A stretch of DNA of 41,023 bases from an uncultured Clostridia bacterium (GTDB lineage Bacteria; Bacillota; Clostridia; Oscillospirales; Ruminococcaceae): the NCBI GenBank assembly GCA_944386805.1, contig CALXCO010000020.1, positions 1 to 41,023 on the forward strand, given 5' to 3'. Both the position numbers and the translations under genes were made by a program. Below are positions 15,760 through 24,612 of the stretch, one piece after another (within the stretch, counting starts at the first letter, position 1; every line of letters begins with the position of its first letter). The notes beneath the pieces were generated by a model, which was not told the origin of the DNA, made no database searches, and saw nothing but the letters and a program-made list of their open reading frames with translations.

Positions 15760-17154
15760 ATGACCGAAACGCAACGCATTCTCAGGCTGCTGGCACAGCA
15801 GTCCCCGCCTTCTGACGAGGAAATCCTCGCGGGTATTGTCCGTGAGTTCCTCGCCGGTGACAAACGCAGGGAAATGCTGACCGGTCAGCGCTATTATGAA
15901 AATCATGGGGATATCCTCCGCCGCACCCACTGGCATATCGGCCAGGACGGCAGAAGGGTCCCCGATGAAACCGAACCTGCTTCGAAAATCGCACATGGAT
16001 TTGTGCGTAAACTGGTCGACCAGAAGGCTCAGTACCTCTTCGGCCGCCCGTTTACCATCCGATGTGAGAACGAAGCCTTTTCCCGGCTGATGGCCAGGAC
16101 GTTTGACCAGACAATGCGTGCCCAGATGCGCGCACTGTGCAAGGAAGCGGTCAACAAGGGCGTCGGTTGGTTGCAGGTATGGCCGGAAAACGGCGAAATC
16201 CGTTTCCGGAAAATCCCCTCCGAACAATTGATTCCCGTCTGGGAAAATGGTGAGCCTGATCGGCTCCAGATGGTGCTCCGGCTGATTCCGGTTGAACAGT
16301 ACAGCCGTGGGCGGATGGAAAAACGGCTGTTGGTGCGGTGCTGGGATAAGGACGGCGTGCAGGACTATTTTTACCACAACGGACGGATGGAACCGGAAGG
16401 GGATAAACAGCCTCATCTGATGTTGGACGGCAAAGGGCTGTTGCTGGACAGGCTGCCGTTTATCCCGTTTCGCTACAACGAGGAGGAACTGCCGCTGATT
16501 CGGTTTATCAAGCCGCTGATCGACGACTATGACCTGCTGAAATCAGAGGACAGCGACAACCTCGGCGAAACCAGCGGTGCTTTGATGGTGCTGACCAACT
16601 ACGATGGTACCGACCTCGGTGAGTTCCGCGAAAACCTCGCCCGTTATCGGGCTGTCAAGGTCTCTGACGGCGGCGGGCTGGACATTAAGGCCCACCCGGT
16701 TCACACTACTTCGCTGCTTGCCCACCTCCAGCAGGACCGAAAAGACCTCTATGAGATCGGCCGCGGTGTCGATACGCAGAATGAGTCGTTCGGGACGGCG
16801 TCCGGCGTCGCAATGAAGTTTTTGTATGCCGACCTCGATCTCGACTGCGCCGGGATTGAAAGCGCATTCGCGGCCGGGTTTGAGCAGATGGTGTATTTTG
16901 TGTCGCTGTTTGCCGGGCTGATGGGGCTGGGCGATTTTTCCGGCGTGTCTGCCGAAATTATCCTCAACCGTGATATCATCATCAGCGAGGGCGATGCAAT
17001 CGACCAGTGTGCCGCAAGTGCTGCGCTGCTCTCCAAACGCACGATGCTGGAAAATCATCCCTGGGTCGTCAGCGTCGAAGAGGAGCTCGCCCGCCTTGAA
17101 CAGGAAAAAAAGGAACAGTCTTCTGAACAGGTTGAACAGGAGGTGGTTGAATGA
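15760..17154 (+). CDS. Phage portal protein (SPP1 gp6-like)
   Basis: This 464-residue protein matches the SPP1 gp6/Phage_prot_Gp6 portal family. Visible marks are 'GDKRREMLTGQRYYENHGDILRR', 'NRK/ASKIAHGFVRKLVDQKAQYLFGRPF' near residue 80-105, 'RIPSEQ/RKIPSEQLIPVW' and 'LPFIPFRYNEEELPLIRFIKPLIDDYDLLKSEDSDN' in the stem and crown. The C-terminal tail is a Gln/Glu-rich helix. It forms the dodecameric DNA gate of the capsid and works with terminase. AAAGGAG precedes the ATG at 15760. It overlaps the scaffold gene by four bases. The head module starts here, after the tail chaperone, not after terminase. Confidence 0.9.
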   Translation: MTETQRILRLLAQQSPPSDEEILAGIVREFLAGDKRREMLTGQRYYENHGDILRRTHWHIGQDGRRVPDETEPASKIAHGFVRKLVDQKAQYLFGRPFTIRCENEAFSRLMARTFDQTMRAQMRALCKEAVNKGVGWLQVWPENGEIRFRKIPSEQLIPVWENGEPDRLQMVLRLIPVEQYSRGRMEKRLLVRCWDKDGVQDYFYHNGRMEPEGDKQPHLMLDGKGLLLDRLPFIPFRYNEEELPLIRFIKPLIDDYDLLKSEDSDNLGETSGALMVLTNYDGTDLGEFRENLARYRAVKVSDGGGLDIKAHPVHTTSLLAHLQQDRKDLYEIGRGVDTQNESFGTASGVAMKFLYADLDLDCAGIESAFAAGFEQMVYFVSLFAGLMGLGDFSGVSAEIILNRDIIISEGDAIDQCAASAALLSKRTMLENHPWVVSVEEELARLEQEKKEQSSEQVEQEVVE

Positions 17155-17771
17155 GCCTTTATGCTGAGCCGGAAAGCGCGATTGAACAGGTAGGTGCCAT
17201 GATAACCGAGGACGGTAATCCTGCCGAACCGTTTGCTGAAAGCGCACCGGCAAAGGTTCCGCCAGATGGTGAACAGCAGCCGTCTGAACAGCAGCCCGGT
17301 GACAGTTCGCAGGTTGTACAACCCGATACCGAACTTGTGTCGCTGCGGGAAGAACAGGCTGCAATTGTGGCCGAAAGGGATTCGTTGCAGGCTGAACGCG
17401 ACCGGCTGGAAAGTGAGACCGCTGGGCTGCGGGAGCAGTGTGAACGGCTGACAGGTGAGGCAGATACGCTGCGCAGAGAACGTGACCGGCTGATTGTCGC
17501 CGCACTGGAACAGATGGGGGCAATCGATGGCGAATACCTGCTCGATCAGTTCAAGAGGGAAGGTGTGACGGATTGCGAACAAATATTTAAACAATCAAAA
17601 TCTCGTTACCCTCAGCTCTTTCGCCGCAAATTGGACGGGGTTCGTCCCGCTGGCGGCAGCAGGGAGGATAATGTCCCCACAGAATTGAGCTTTACCGACC
17701 GGCTGCGGCTGTTTGACGAAAACCCCGAAGGCTACCGCGGACGGTTCGGCGGCATACCGTCGCGGACCTGA
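17151..17771 (+). CDS. Capsid scaffold protein (GP20-like)
   Basis: This 206-residue protein has an acidic, Pro/Gln-rich N-terminus. A long coiled coil follows at about residues 60-125 (LVSLREEQAAIVAERDSLQ..ERDRL...LREQCERLTGEADTLRRERDRL), then a helical basic region and a C-terminus ending in 'LFDENPEGYRGRFGG'. Coiled-coil proteins placed between portal and capsid genes are scaffolds that template procapsid assembly (phage GP20 type). It starts within the portal stop codon (ATGA). No separate head protease is visible. Confidence 0.82.
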   Translation: MSLYAEPESAIEQVGAMITEDGNPAEPFAESAPAKVPPDGEQQPSEQQPGDSSQVVQPDTELVSLREEQAAIVAERDSLQAERDRLESETAGLREQCERLTGEADTLRRERDRLIVAALEQMGAIDGEYLLDQFKREGVTDCEQIFKQSKSRYPQLFRRKLDGVRPAGGSREDNVPTELSFTDRLRLFDENPEGYRGRFGGIPSRT

Positions 17772-17830
17772 TCAACACGTCCGTTGGCGGAAAACAACCT
17801 CAATACTTTTGACAGCAAAGGAGAAAAGCT

Positions 17831-18652
17831 ATGGCTGAAATCACCAAACTTGCAAATCTCGTAAATCCTCAGGTTATGGGTGACTGGGTGACCGAACACC
17901 TCGAAAAGAATATGAAGTTCGCGTCGCTGTGTACCGTCGATACCACCCTCGCGGGTCGTGCCGGTGATACCGTTACCGTCCCGAAATATTCCTATATCGG
18001 CGACGCCGGTGAGGTCGCAGAAGGCGGTGAAATCCCCGTCGTCCTGCTGACTGCGCAGACCGAAACCGTTACCGTCAAAAAGGCCGGCAATGGCGTTGAA
18101 CTGACCGATGAGGCAGTCCTCGCAGGCTACGGCGACCCGCTGGGTGAGGCTGCTAACCAGCTGACCCTCTCGATCGCCGGTAAAGTGGACGCCGATGTGC
18201 TGACAGTACTCGGAACAATCGGTGAGGAAATGACCTGTACCTCCGCCGAAAAACTGTCGGCTGATGTCGTCGCGCAGGCACTCGCTTACTTCGGCGAAAC
18301 CGACAGCGAAGGCAAGGTGCTGGTCGTATCGCCCGCCCAGCTGGCACAGCTGCGTCAGAGCGAAAGCTGGCTCAAGGCAACCGATACCGGTGCAATGCAG
18401 CTGGTTTCCGGCGCAGTCGGCATGATTCACGGATGCAGCGTCGTTGTCTCTGAAAAAATCAAGCCTTCCGGCTCCCAGTACACCAACTATATCGTGATGC
18501 CCGGCGCGCTGACCCTCTTCCTGAAAAAGGACACCGAGGTCGAGACCGACCGCGATATCATCCACAAGTCGACCGTCGTGACGGCTGATAAATATTATGC
18601 CGTTTATCTGGCGAACCCCGGCAGAGCAGTCAAAATTACCTGCGCTGAGTGA
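17831..18652 (+). CDS. Major capsid protein (HK97 fold)
   Basis: This 273-residue protein looks like the N4 gp56/HK97-type capsid family of Firmicute phages. Marks are 'KLANLVNPQVMGDWVTEHLEKNMKFASL' at the start, 'GRAGDTVTVPKYSYIGDAGEVAEGGEI' for the E-loop/P-domain transition, 'VELTDEAVLAGYGDPLGEA' for the spine helix and 'VVSEKIKPSGSQYTNYIVMPGALTLFLKKDTEVETDRD' near the end. The start has AAAGGAGAAAAGCT upstream. Length is typical for capsids assembled on a separate scaffold. Confidence 0.9.
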   Translation: MAEITKLANLVNPQVMGDWVTEHLEKNMKFASLCTVDTTLAGRAGDTVTVPKYSYIGDAGEVAEGGEIPVVLLTAQTETVTVKKAGNGVELTDEAVLAGYGDPLGEAANQLTLSIAGKVDADVLTVLGTIGEEMTCTSAEKLSADVVAQALAYFGETDSEGKVLVVSPAQLAQLRQSESWLKATDTGAMQLVSGAVGMIHGCSVVVSEKIKPSGSQYTNYIVMPGALTLFLKKDTEVETDRDIIHKSTVVTADKYYAVYLANPGRAVKITCAE

Positions 18653-18668
18653 TTCCGGATGGTGATGG

Positions 18669-19004
18669 ATGATGAGTAACTGGCTGGAAAGGGAGGACGC
18701 TGTTGAGCGGGTCTGTGAAATCGCGGCGGTGATCGACGGCAGAGACCAGACCGCTCAGACAGATGATAATGAACGGATGCTGGCCGGGCTGCTGATCGAT
18801 GAGATGATCGACTGGTGCGGGTTGGAGCTTGTTCCGGAAGGGGCACTCTGGGCAACCGCTGAGGAACTGCTGCGCAGGCAAAATGCCCAGACTGGCGGCA
18901 CAGTCGCACAGGTTTCGATGGGAAACTTTTCGGTGCAGTACCAGGACGGTGCACAGCAGCGTTGGCATAACACCCTGAGACCCTGGCGCAGAATTCGCTG
19001 GTAA
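18669..19004 (+). CDS. Probable head-tail connector (adaptor) protein
   Basis: This 111-residue protein follows the capsid gene, the usual place for the adaptor that docks under the portal (gp15/gp6-like, DNA-packaging connector families). It is mainly helical (LEREDAVERVCEIAAVIDG, MLAGLLIDEMIDWCGLEL, ATAEELLRRQN), with a C-terminal beta/loop part 'AQVSMGNFSVQYQDG'. This architecture is typical of connectors. Two adjacent ATG codons (18669, 18672) are possible starts. Function is inferred from position and shape. Confidence 0.65.
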   Translation: MMSNWLEREDAVERVCEIAAVIDGRDQTAQTDDNERMLAGLLIDEMIDWCGLELVPEGALWATAEELLRRQNAQTGGTVAQVSMGNFSVQYQDGAQQRWHNTLRPWRRIRW

Positions 19005-19027
19005 TGATCTCACGCACTTAACTGATC

Positions 19028-19065
19028 GGTGGTTTGACCGCCGCGCTCGCGGCAGTCAAACCACC
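19028..19065. other. Nested hairpin between connector genes
   Basis: A perfect 11-bp outer stem (GGTGGTTTGAC with GTCAAACCACC) encloses a 5-bp inner stem (GCCGC, loop GCTC, GCGGC). No T run follows, so it is unlikely to be a strong terminator in either direction. It resembles the small palindromes in the gene at 13180 and in the dispersed elements. Confidence 0.7.
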
Positions 19066-19098
19066 CAAAAATGGGGCGCGTGCAAAAGGAGGAATCAG

Positions 19099-19461
19099 AT
19101 GCCGTTTGTTTCAGAAGAACGTATCTTTCGTCTGTTCGTCCGCTCTCTCGGTGGGAAAGTAAAAATCTCCCGTCGTGGATATATCCGCGATGGGGACCGC
19201 GACTGTGAAGCAATGTCCGTGGTCGGTGAATGGGATGGCTGGCTCTCCGGTTCATCCTCCGTTCCTGATGGCGTCCCTGTCCGGGTCGATACCGGCGAAA
19301 TGACCCTGCTGATGCCGGTCGACGCCGATATCCGTGCAGGTGATGGCGCAGTTTACCTGCCCCAGGGACAGACAGAAGGAATTTCCTTTCTGGTGACGGG
19401 CGAACCGGTCAGGTTTCCGACCCATATCGAAGTAAAGGTTCAAAAACATACAATCGTGTAA
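19099..19461 (+). CDS. Prophage protein, probable head-tail stopper
   Basis: This 120-residue beta-rich protein (GGKVKISRRGYIRDGDRD, TGEMTLLMPVDADIRAGDGAVYLPQG, GEPVRFPTHIEVKVQKHTIV) lies between the connector and the tail-terminator-like gene, which is the place of the stopper (gp16/gpFII-like) protein. The 'IRAGDGAVYLPQG' segment resembles the 'I..GD.I..' loop of such proteins. AAAGGAGGAA precedes the ATG. I do not recognise a named family with certainty. Confidence 0.6.
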   Translation: MPFVSEERIFRLFVRSLGGKVKISRRGYIRDGDRDCEAMSVVGEWDGWLSGSSSVPDGVPVRVDTGEMTLLMPVDADIRAGDGAVYLPQGQTEGISFLVTGEPVRFPTHIEVKVQKHTIV

Positions 19462-19480
19462 ACCTGGGAGGTGAGACGGT

Positions 19481-19873
19481 TTGACCGACTTTCAACAGGC
19501 TGTCGTCACGCTGCTGCGCCAGCAATACCCCGACGCCCTGATTCTGACCGAGGAAGCAGAGGGCGGGTTTGCCCCGCCTGGATTTGTCGTGTTGGTTGGC
19601 GAGGCGTCCCTGAAAAAGGAAATGGGCAGGCGGTGGCGCCGACAGGAAACCCTGATTGTCTGGTATTACCCCAAAGACGGCGTACAGCCGCAGGACCAGG
19701 AACAGCCGCTCCAGCTGCTGCTGCGTACAGCCGCCCGCGGCGTTACAACCGCCGTCGAAAGAGAACAGGGCAGACTGAAAGTGACCCTCTGCCTGTCTCA
19801 GATTTTGTTTATGGATGAGGAGGAAGCAGCCCTGATGAAAAAACTGCTGCTGGAATTGGGGGCGAGCAGATGA
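19481..19873 (+). CDS. Prophage protein, probable tail terminator/completion protein
   Basis: This 130-residue protein starts at a TTG (19481) with GGGAGGTGAG nine bases upstream, and no nearby ATG fits. Its pattern is an N-terminal helix (FQQAVVTLLRQQYPDALI), then beta strands (PPGFVVLVGEASL, ETLIVWYYPK) and a last helix. This fits the small tail terminator/DUF6838-like proteins placed between head connectors and tail genes. It overlaps the baseplate J gene by four bases. Confidence 0.62.
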   Translation: MTDFQQAVVTLLRQQYPDALILTEEAEGGFAPPGFVVLVGEASLKKEMGRRWRRQETLIVWYYPKDGVQPQDQEQPLQLLLRTAARGVTTAVEREQGRLKVTLCLSQILFMDEEEAALMKKLLLELGASR

Positions 19874-20931
19874 AAATGCCAACATATGAGGAACTGCGCT
19901 CCCGTTGCCTCGAAGCGATCCCCGATGAGATCGATAAAAGAGAGGGCAGTCTGATCGATACCGCGATTGCGCCGGTCTGCGCTGAACTGGCGGCTGCGTA
20001 TGTCAATCTGGAAAATTATTTCGACCTGCTCTTTCCGGATACTTCGGAAGGGGAATACCTTGAACGGATTGGCGCACTCTATGGCGTGGCACGCGGCGAC
20101 GCTTCACCGGCAACCCTCCGCGCTGTGTTTACCGGTCAGGATGAACAGCCTTTCGATCCGCCGGTCGGAATGCGCTTTTCGATTGATGGAGTTTATTACA
20201 TCTTGACGGAATGCCAGGAGGGCACCGGCAGCCTTGTCTGTGAAACAGCGGGCGAGGTGGGCAACCGGCTGGGCGAGGCTTTGCCCGGCGATTATCTGAC
20301 CGGGTTCGGCAAGGCGGAAGCTGTCGAAATCCTGACGCCCGGTGAAAATCGGGAGGATGATACCTCCCTCCGGGAAAGAATCCTGGAACTGCTGGCGTAC
20401 CCTGCGTTCGGCGGCAACGTCAGCGACTATAAGGAAAAAGTCAGGCTGGTTCCCGGTGTCGGCGGAGTCCGGGTCCAGCCGGTCTTCCTCGGTTCGGGTA
20501 CGGTCGGCGTTCAGGTGTTGGGAAGCGACCTGATGCCGGCAGGCGATGCGCTGATACAGGCTGTTCAGACACTGCTGGTTCCGGATGAGGACGGCGACGG
20601 GCTGGGAATGGCTCCGATCGGCCACCTTGTTCTCGTCTATTCCCCTACAACGGAAGAAATCGCCGTTTCTGCAAAAGTCACCGCTTCAATCGACCTCGCA
20701 CAGGCCAGACAAAATGCGGAAAATGCTGCCGGTGAATATCTCCTTGGTCTGAGAAAAAGCTGGGAGGATGGTGACCCGGTCGTCCGGTTCAGCGGGATGA
20801 TGGCGGCAATTTCTGCCGCGGAGGGAATCGTTGACGTCGAAAATCTGACCATCAACGGCGGTACCGAAAACATCGTTTGCAGTGGTGTCCCGGTCAACGG
20901 CGCGTTTACCTTTACAATGTTCGGCGCGTAA
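19870..20931 (+). CDS. Baseplate J-like protein (XkdT)
   Basis: This 353-residue protein matches the baseplate J/gp47/XkdT family. Marks are 'YEELRSRCLEAIPDEIDKREGSLIDTAIAPVCAELA' at the start, 'EGEYLERIGALYGVAR' near residue 60, 'LRERILELLAYPAFGGNVSDYKEKVRLVPGVGGVRVQP' in the middle, and 'PIGHLVLVYSPTTEEIAVSAKVT' toward the end. It forms the wedge arms that trigger sheath contraction. It begins in the overlap ATGA with the gene before it. Confidence 0.92.
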   Translation: MKMPTYEELRSRCLEAIPDEIDKREGSLIDTAIAPVCAELAAAYVNLENYFDLLFPDTSEGEYLERIGALYGVARGDASPATLRAVFTGQDEQPFDPPVGMRFSIDGVYYILTECQEGTGSLVCETAGEVGNRLGEALPGDYLTGFGKAEAVEILTPGENREDDTSLRERILELLAYPAFGGNVSDYKEKVRLVPGVGGVRVQPVFLGSGTVGVQVLGSDLMPAGDALIQAVQTLLVPDEDGDGLGMAPIGHLVLVYSPTTEEIAVSAKVTASIDLAQARQNAENAAGEYLLGLRKSWEDGDPVVRFSGMMAAISAAEGIVDVENLTINGGTENIVCSGVPVNGAFTFTMFGA

Positions 20932-20943
20932 GGAGGGAGTGTT

Positions 20944-21465
20944 CTGAAATATCTGGAATATCTGCCCGATGCCTTTCGGGAAACTGAGGAATATGCGGCA
21001 CTCGGCGGCGCTGTCGACCAGCCTCTCGATGAGTGGGAACAGCAGGTCGCCGGACTGCCGGTCGCATATTTCCCGAATACCGCCGATGAACGGCTGGGAC
21101 GTTGGGAACAGGTGCTGGGGTTGACCGGCACCGGTACGCTGGAGGAAAGACGCTTCGCCGTCATCTCCCGTCTGGCCGGCGTCCGGCCGTATACCATCGT
21201 CCAGCTGCGCCGTCAGCTGACCGCCGCGATGGGTAAGGGACAGTTCACCGCTGAGGTGTTCCCGGATGAATTCCTGCTTCGGGTCGAGGTCGCGCCGGAA
21301 TCGGCGAACCTGCTGGACGCGATGGTGCGGGAACTGCGGATCATGATCCCGGCAAATATCGAACTCGAAACCGCGGTCTGGACGGAACAGACGTCCGGCG
21401 TATGGGGTGGGGCTGTGCTGGCGGTCAGCGACCAGCTTCAGCTCTCGGTGGTTTCTGACAACTGA
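20944..21465 (+). CDS. XkdU-like (DUF2313/YmfQ) tail protein, CTG start
   Basis: This 173-residue protein matches the XkdU/DUF2313 family: 'KYLEYLPDAFRETEEYAALGGA' at the start, then a segment with a Trp-Glu pattern around the 'RLGRWEQVLGL' motif, then 'EERRFAVISRLAGVRPYTIVQLRRQL', all typical. The conserved N-terminus can only be reached from CTG at 20944; AAGGAGGG ends seven bases before it, overlapping the xkdT stop. The next start-like codon (TTG at about 21121 or GTG 21112) would delete about 56 conserved residues. The non-standard start could keep its level low. It is placed directly after XkdT, as in PBSX. Confidence 0.8.
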   Translation: MKYLEYLPDAFRETEEYAALGGAVDQPLDEWEQQVAGLPVAYFPNTADERLGRWEQVLGLTGTGTLEERRFAVISRLAGVRPYTIVQLRRQLTAAMGKGQFTAEVFPDEFLLRVEVAPESANLLDAMVRELRIMIPANIELETAVWTEQTSGVWGGAVLAVSDQLQLSVVSDN

Positions 21466-21487
21466 CCTGTAGAAAGGATGATTGTGA

Positions 21488-22795
21488 ATGGCAGGAGGAA
21501 CTTTTGTAACCAGAAATAAGGTGCGCGCAGGTGCGTACATTAACTTCGTCTCGGAATATTCGCCGCTCGGTACCGTCTCCGACAGAGGTGTTGTGCTGCT
21601 GCCGATGGCGGTGCCGTTCGGCCCGGTCGGCGAGGCAATCGCAATTGAAGGAGATACCGACGTCCGGAAAATTTTCGGCCTCTCCAGCCTTTCGCCTGAA
21701 CTGCTTCTGCTGCGTGAGGCGGCAAAACGGGCAAACAAGGTGCTGGTTTGGCGGCTGGCTGGCGGTGAGGCGGCAACCCGTACCGATGAAAATATCACTG
21801 TAACCGCTCGCTATCCCGGAACCGTCGGCAATACCATTGCGGTCAAAATCATTGCACCTGAATCGGGGCTGGAATTTACCGTCCAGACCTTCCTCGATGG
21901 GCGAATGGTCGATGAACAGCAGGCGGAAACAATTGACCAGCTGGTCGATAACGACTGGGTGCTCTTCACCGGTACCGGTGAGCTGGCTCCACATGCCGGT
22001 ATCGTCCTGTCCGGCGGTACTGACCTTGAGGTGGAACAGCAGGACTGGGAAGACTTCTTTGCAGGTGCTGAACGGCTGACCTATAATACAATGGCGCTGC
22101 CGACCGATGACGTCGCCATCAAGGAACTGGCGGTTTCCTTCGTCAAACGAATGCGCGAGGACGAGGGCGTCAAAATTCAGGTCGTCGTCGCCAATATGGA
22201 ACCGGATTATGAAGGCGTCATCTCGGTCGCCAACGGCGTCGTTCTCAGCGATGGCACGGTGATTACACCAGAACAGGCGACCGCTTATGTCGCAGGCATG
22301 ACTGCCGGTGCCGCTGTCAACAAGAGCTGCACCTACGATACCTATGACGGCGCAACTGCTGTCAGTGAGGTGCTGCTGGCAAGTGAAATCATCGCCAAAC
22401 TCAAGGCCGGTCAGTTTATCTTTATCCAGCGCGGCAACAAGGTCGTCGTCGAACAGGATATCAATACCTTCGTCGGCTTCACGACCGAAAAGGGTGACGC
22501 TTTCCGCAAGAACCGTACCCTGCGTGTAATGGATGCGATTGGTACCGATGTCCGCCAGATTTTCGAGGATTACTACCTCGGCAAATGTGCCAACGATGAG
22601 GATGGTCGTGCACTGTTCAGGGAGGAACTGTTTGCATACCTCAATAACCTCTACGAGATTCGTGCAGTCGAACGCCCTGTGCTGGAGGATATCGTCGTCC
22701 AGAGAGGTGAAACCGCGGACAGCGTGATTGTCGACCTTGCGGTGCAGCCGGTCGACGCAATGGAAAAACTGTATATGACGGTTACGGTGGAATGA
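21488..22795 (+). CDS. Contractile tail sheath protein (XkdK)
   Basis: This 435-residue protein matches the XkdK phage tail sheath family. Marks are 'GAYINFVSEYSPLGTVSDRGVVLLPMAVPFGP' at the start, 'LLLREAAKRANKVLVWRLAGGEAA' and 'ARYPGTVGNTIAVKI' in the variable domain region, and 'FTTEKGDAFRKNRTLRVMDAIGTDVRQIFEDYYLGK' in the conserved C-terminal domain. It should form the outer contractile layer around the XkdM tube. AAAGGATG precedes the ATG. In PBSX it lies directly before the tube gene, but here it is 6.8 kb downstream of it. Confidence 0.93.
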   Translation: MAGGTFVTRNKVRAGAYINFVSEYSPLGTVSDRGVVLLPMAVPFGPVGEAIAIEGDTDVRKIFGLSSLSPELLLLREAAKRANKVLVWRLAGGEAATRTDENITVTARYPGTVGNTIAVKIIAPESGLEFTVQTFLDGRMVDEQQAETIDQLVDNDWVLFTGTGELAPHAGIVLSGGTDLEVEQQDWEDFFAGAERLTYNTMALPTDDVAIKELAVSFVKRMREDEGVKIQVVVANMEPDYEGVISVANGVVLSDGTVITPEQATAYVAGMTAGAAVNKSCTYDTYDGATAVSEVLLASEIIAKLKAGQFIFIQRGNKVVVEQDINTFVGFTTEKGDAFRKNRTLRVMDAIGTDVRQIFEDYYLGKCANDEDGRALFREELFAYLNNLYEIRAVERPVLEDIVVQRGETADSVIVDLAVQPVDAMEKLYMTVTVE

Positions 22796-22811
22796 TCGGG
22801 GGACTGTTTGG

Positions 22812-24098
22812 ATGGCAAATTTTCAGATGACAATTACCGACGCCGGTCTTGCACTGCTGGCTGCGGGAATGGACGGTGAAGCCATCTGCTTTACCAAGTT
22901 CATCATGGGCGATGCCGCTTACTCCGGCAACCTCGCTCAGGTGGCGCAGGTGGTCTCTCCGCGCTTTACCCTGCCGATCGGCCAGGTTACCCGCCGTGAC
23001 AGTCAGGTCACGATTAAGGGAATTCTGACCTTCCGCTCGGTGTCGACCGGGTTTACCTGGCGGGAACTGGGGCTGTATGCCAAAGACCCTTCAGGTGGGG
23101 AGGATATCCTCTATGCCTACGGCAACGCCGGTGAAGAGGGGGATTATATCCCCGGTGCTGACGAAACAACCTTGAATGAAAGGGTTTTGCAGCTGACGGT
23201 CGCGGTCAACTCCGCTTCCAATGTGACCGCTGAAATCGGCGGGAGCGGGATTTTCGTTACGTATGAGGAAATGGAGGCGGCGCTGGATGATCTGGGGCTG
23301 GTGGTGCTCAACCACAGCAAATCTGGCTCTGTTCACCAGTTTACCGGATTGGAAGGCAGAAACGGGCTGCTGTTGGCACGGTTTCTGGCAAACGGCAGCT
23401 TCTCCGATGGTGATACTGCGACGGTGGACGGCGTGTCCTACCAGATGCAGACGACCGACGGCAACCCTCTGGAAGATGGGATGTTTATTACCGGCGCAGG
23501 TGTCGAGATGGTCATCGATACCGGGGAAAAGATGCTAAATTTTAAGACCGGCGGGGGCTTGATTAAATCCAAACTCGCCCTCGCCAATGCAACCGAGGAT
23601 ACTGTCTTTAACGGCAGAACTTTCTATGCTGGTGACCGCACGCTGCGGACTGGTCGGGCACTGTCCGTCCAGACAACCGCAGCGGCACGGGATATCCTTG
23701 CCGGAAAAACCGCCTATAACAACCTTGGGCAGTTGATTACCGGTACCGGACGGACAGTCATCGCCGGTTCAATCGGGCCGCCTATTGAATACAGAACCTA
23801 TACCATCCCGTATGGCAACAGTCTGGGTAAGCCGAAAGCAATTGTGGCGTATTTTAACGTCTGGGTCGGTGGGTATGCGACCTCTGGTCAGCAGCCGAGC
23901 TTTTCGCCCTATTACTTCCGTGGTGCGGTCTCTGGTCAGCTTAACGGCATTACGTCAGCAACGTCCGGTACGATGCGTAACCAGAACCAGTCGAGTGCCA
24001 ATACGACTATTACGGTCGGCAGCGACAGTTTCTCGGTCACGTTCAGCAAATACGACTACGTATCCGGCTCCGAATTCTGCTACATCCTCATCTGGTGA
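22812..24098 (+). CDS. Tail fibre / receptor-binding protein
   Basis: This 428-residue protein has an N-terminal phage tail-collar fibre domain (about 1-150: 'MTITDAGLALLAAGMDGEAICFTKFIMGDA', 'GFTWRELGLYAKDP', 'EDILYAYGNAGEEGDYIP'), which attaches fibres to the baseplate. The middle is a beta-rich, repeat-like shaft (GKTAYNNLGQLITGTG), and the C-terminal tip is rich in Ser, Thr, Gln and Tyr. It likely binds the cell surface. No separate fibre chaperone follows. Element copy B begins right after its stop codon. Confidence 0.85.
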   Translation: MANFQMTITDAGLALLAAGMDGEAICFTKFIMGDAAYSGNLAQVAQVVSPRFTLPIGQVTRRDSQVTIKGILTFRSVSTGFTWRELGLYAKDPSGGEDILYAYGNAGEEGDYIPGADETTLNERVLQLTVAVNSASNVTAEIGGSGIFVTYEEMEAALDDLGLVVLNHSKSGSVHQFTGLEGRNGLLLARFLANGSFSDGDTATVDGVSYQMQTTDGNPLEDGMFITGAGVEMVIDTGEKMLNFKTGGGLIKSKLALANATEDTVFNGRTFYAGDRTLRTGRALSVQTTAAARDILAGKTAYNNLGQLITGTGRTVIAGSIGPPIEYRTYTIPYGNSLGKPKAIVAYFNVWVGGYATSGQQPSFSPYYFRGAVSGQLNGITSATSGTMRNQNQSSANTTITVGSDSFSVTFSKYDYVSGSEFCYILIW

Positions 24099-24612
24099 CG
24101 CGTCGGCGCAGTGCCTGCGCTCCCATTTCCGCGTTGGTCGCTCCTGCTTCGCAATCCGCTCGGTCGTGAAAGTAACAGCCATAGCGAACGCGCCGGGCAG
24201 ATGGTGTGAGTTTTTGGCTTAGAAAGACTTCTTGCACCCTCTACCCGTCTGTTCACGCGAACGCTGAGCGAGTGCCGAAGTCACGCACTCAGTGGGGGCG
24301 GTAATGACAAAAAGTTTAGGTCAAGCCTTTTCAAAGGCTTGCAGGTCCAGGGCGGAGCACGGTTCCCTATGGGAACCGTGGTCGCACTTCCGCAGAAGGC
24401 GAAATCTCCTTTCCCCAAAATAAGATCAGGAGAGCACGAGAACCCTATCAAGGGGGTCTCGTTATGGGAAAGGGGTTCGATGCCCCTTTCCCATACCTGA
24501 GCGAGGGCAGCATGATCGATTTATAAAGTCTGTGGGACTACGTGGGGCGGCACGCCGCTGTCGTTATTTATCCGTTACCCTCTGTGACTGTCCGGTGGAC
24601 AGTCGCAGACGG
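24099..24612 (+). repeat. Structured dispersed element, copy B
   Basis: Reading on the plus strand: module X in reverse (24104-24215) with its GGCGCAGTGCCTGCGC palindrome, a GTTCACGCGAACGCTGAGCGAGTG-type stem, CAAGCCTTT-TC-AAAGGCTTG (24322-24341), CACGGTTCCC-TAT-GGGAACCGTG (24359-24381), CTTCCGCAGAAGG, GAGAACCCT...AGGGGGTCTC, the T-loop hairpin (13-bp stem, loop TTCGATG, 24463-24495), GCGGC-AC-GCCGC, and the terminal hairpin TGTGACTGTCC-GGT-GGACAGTCGCA (24583-24607). It begins at the base after the tail fibre stop codon, in the same direction, inside the prophage and between fibre and lysis genes. Confidence 0.8.
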
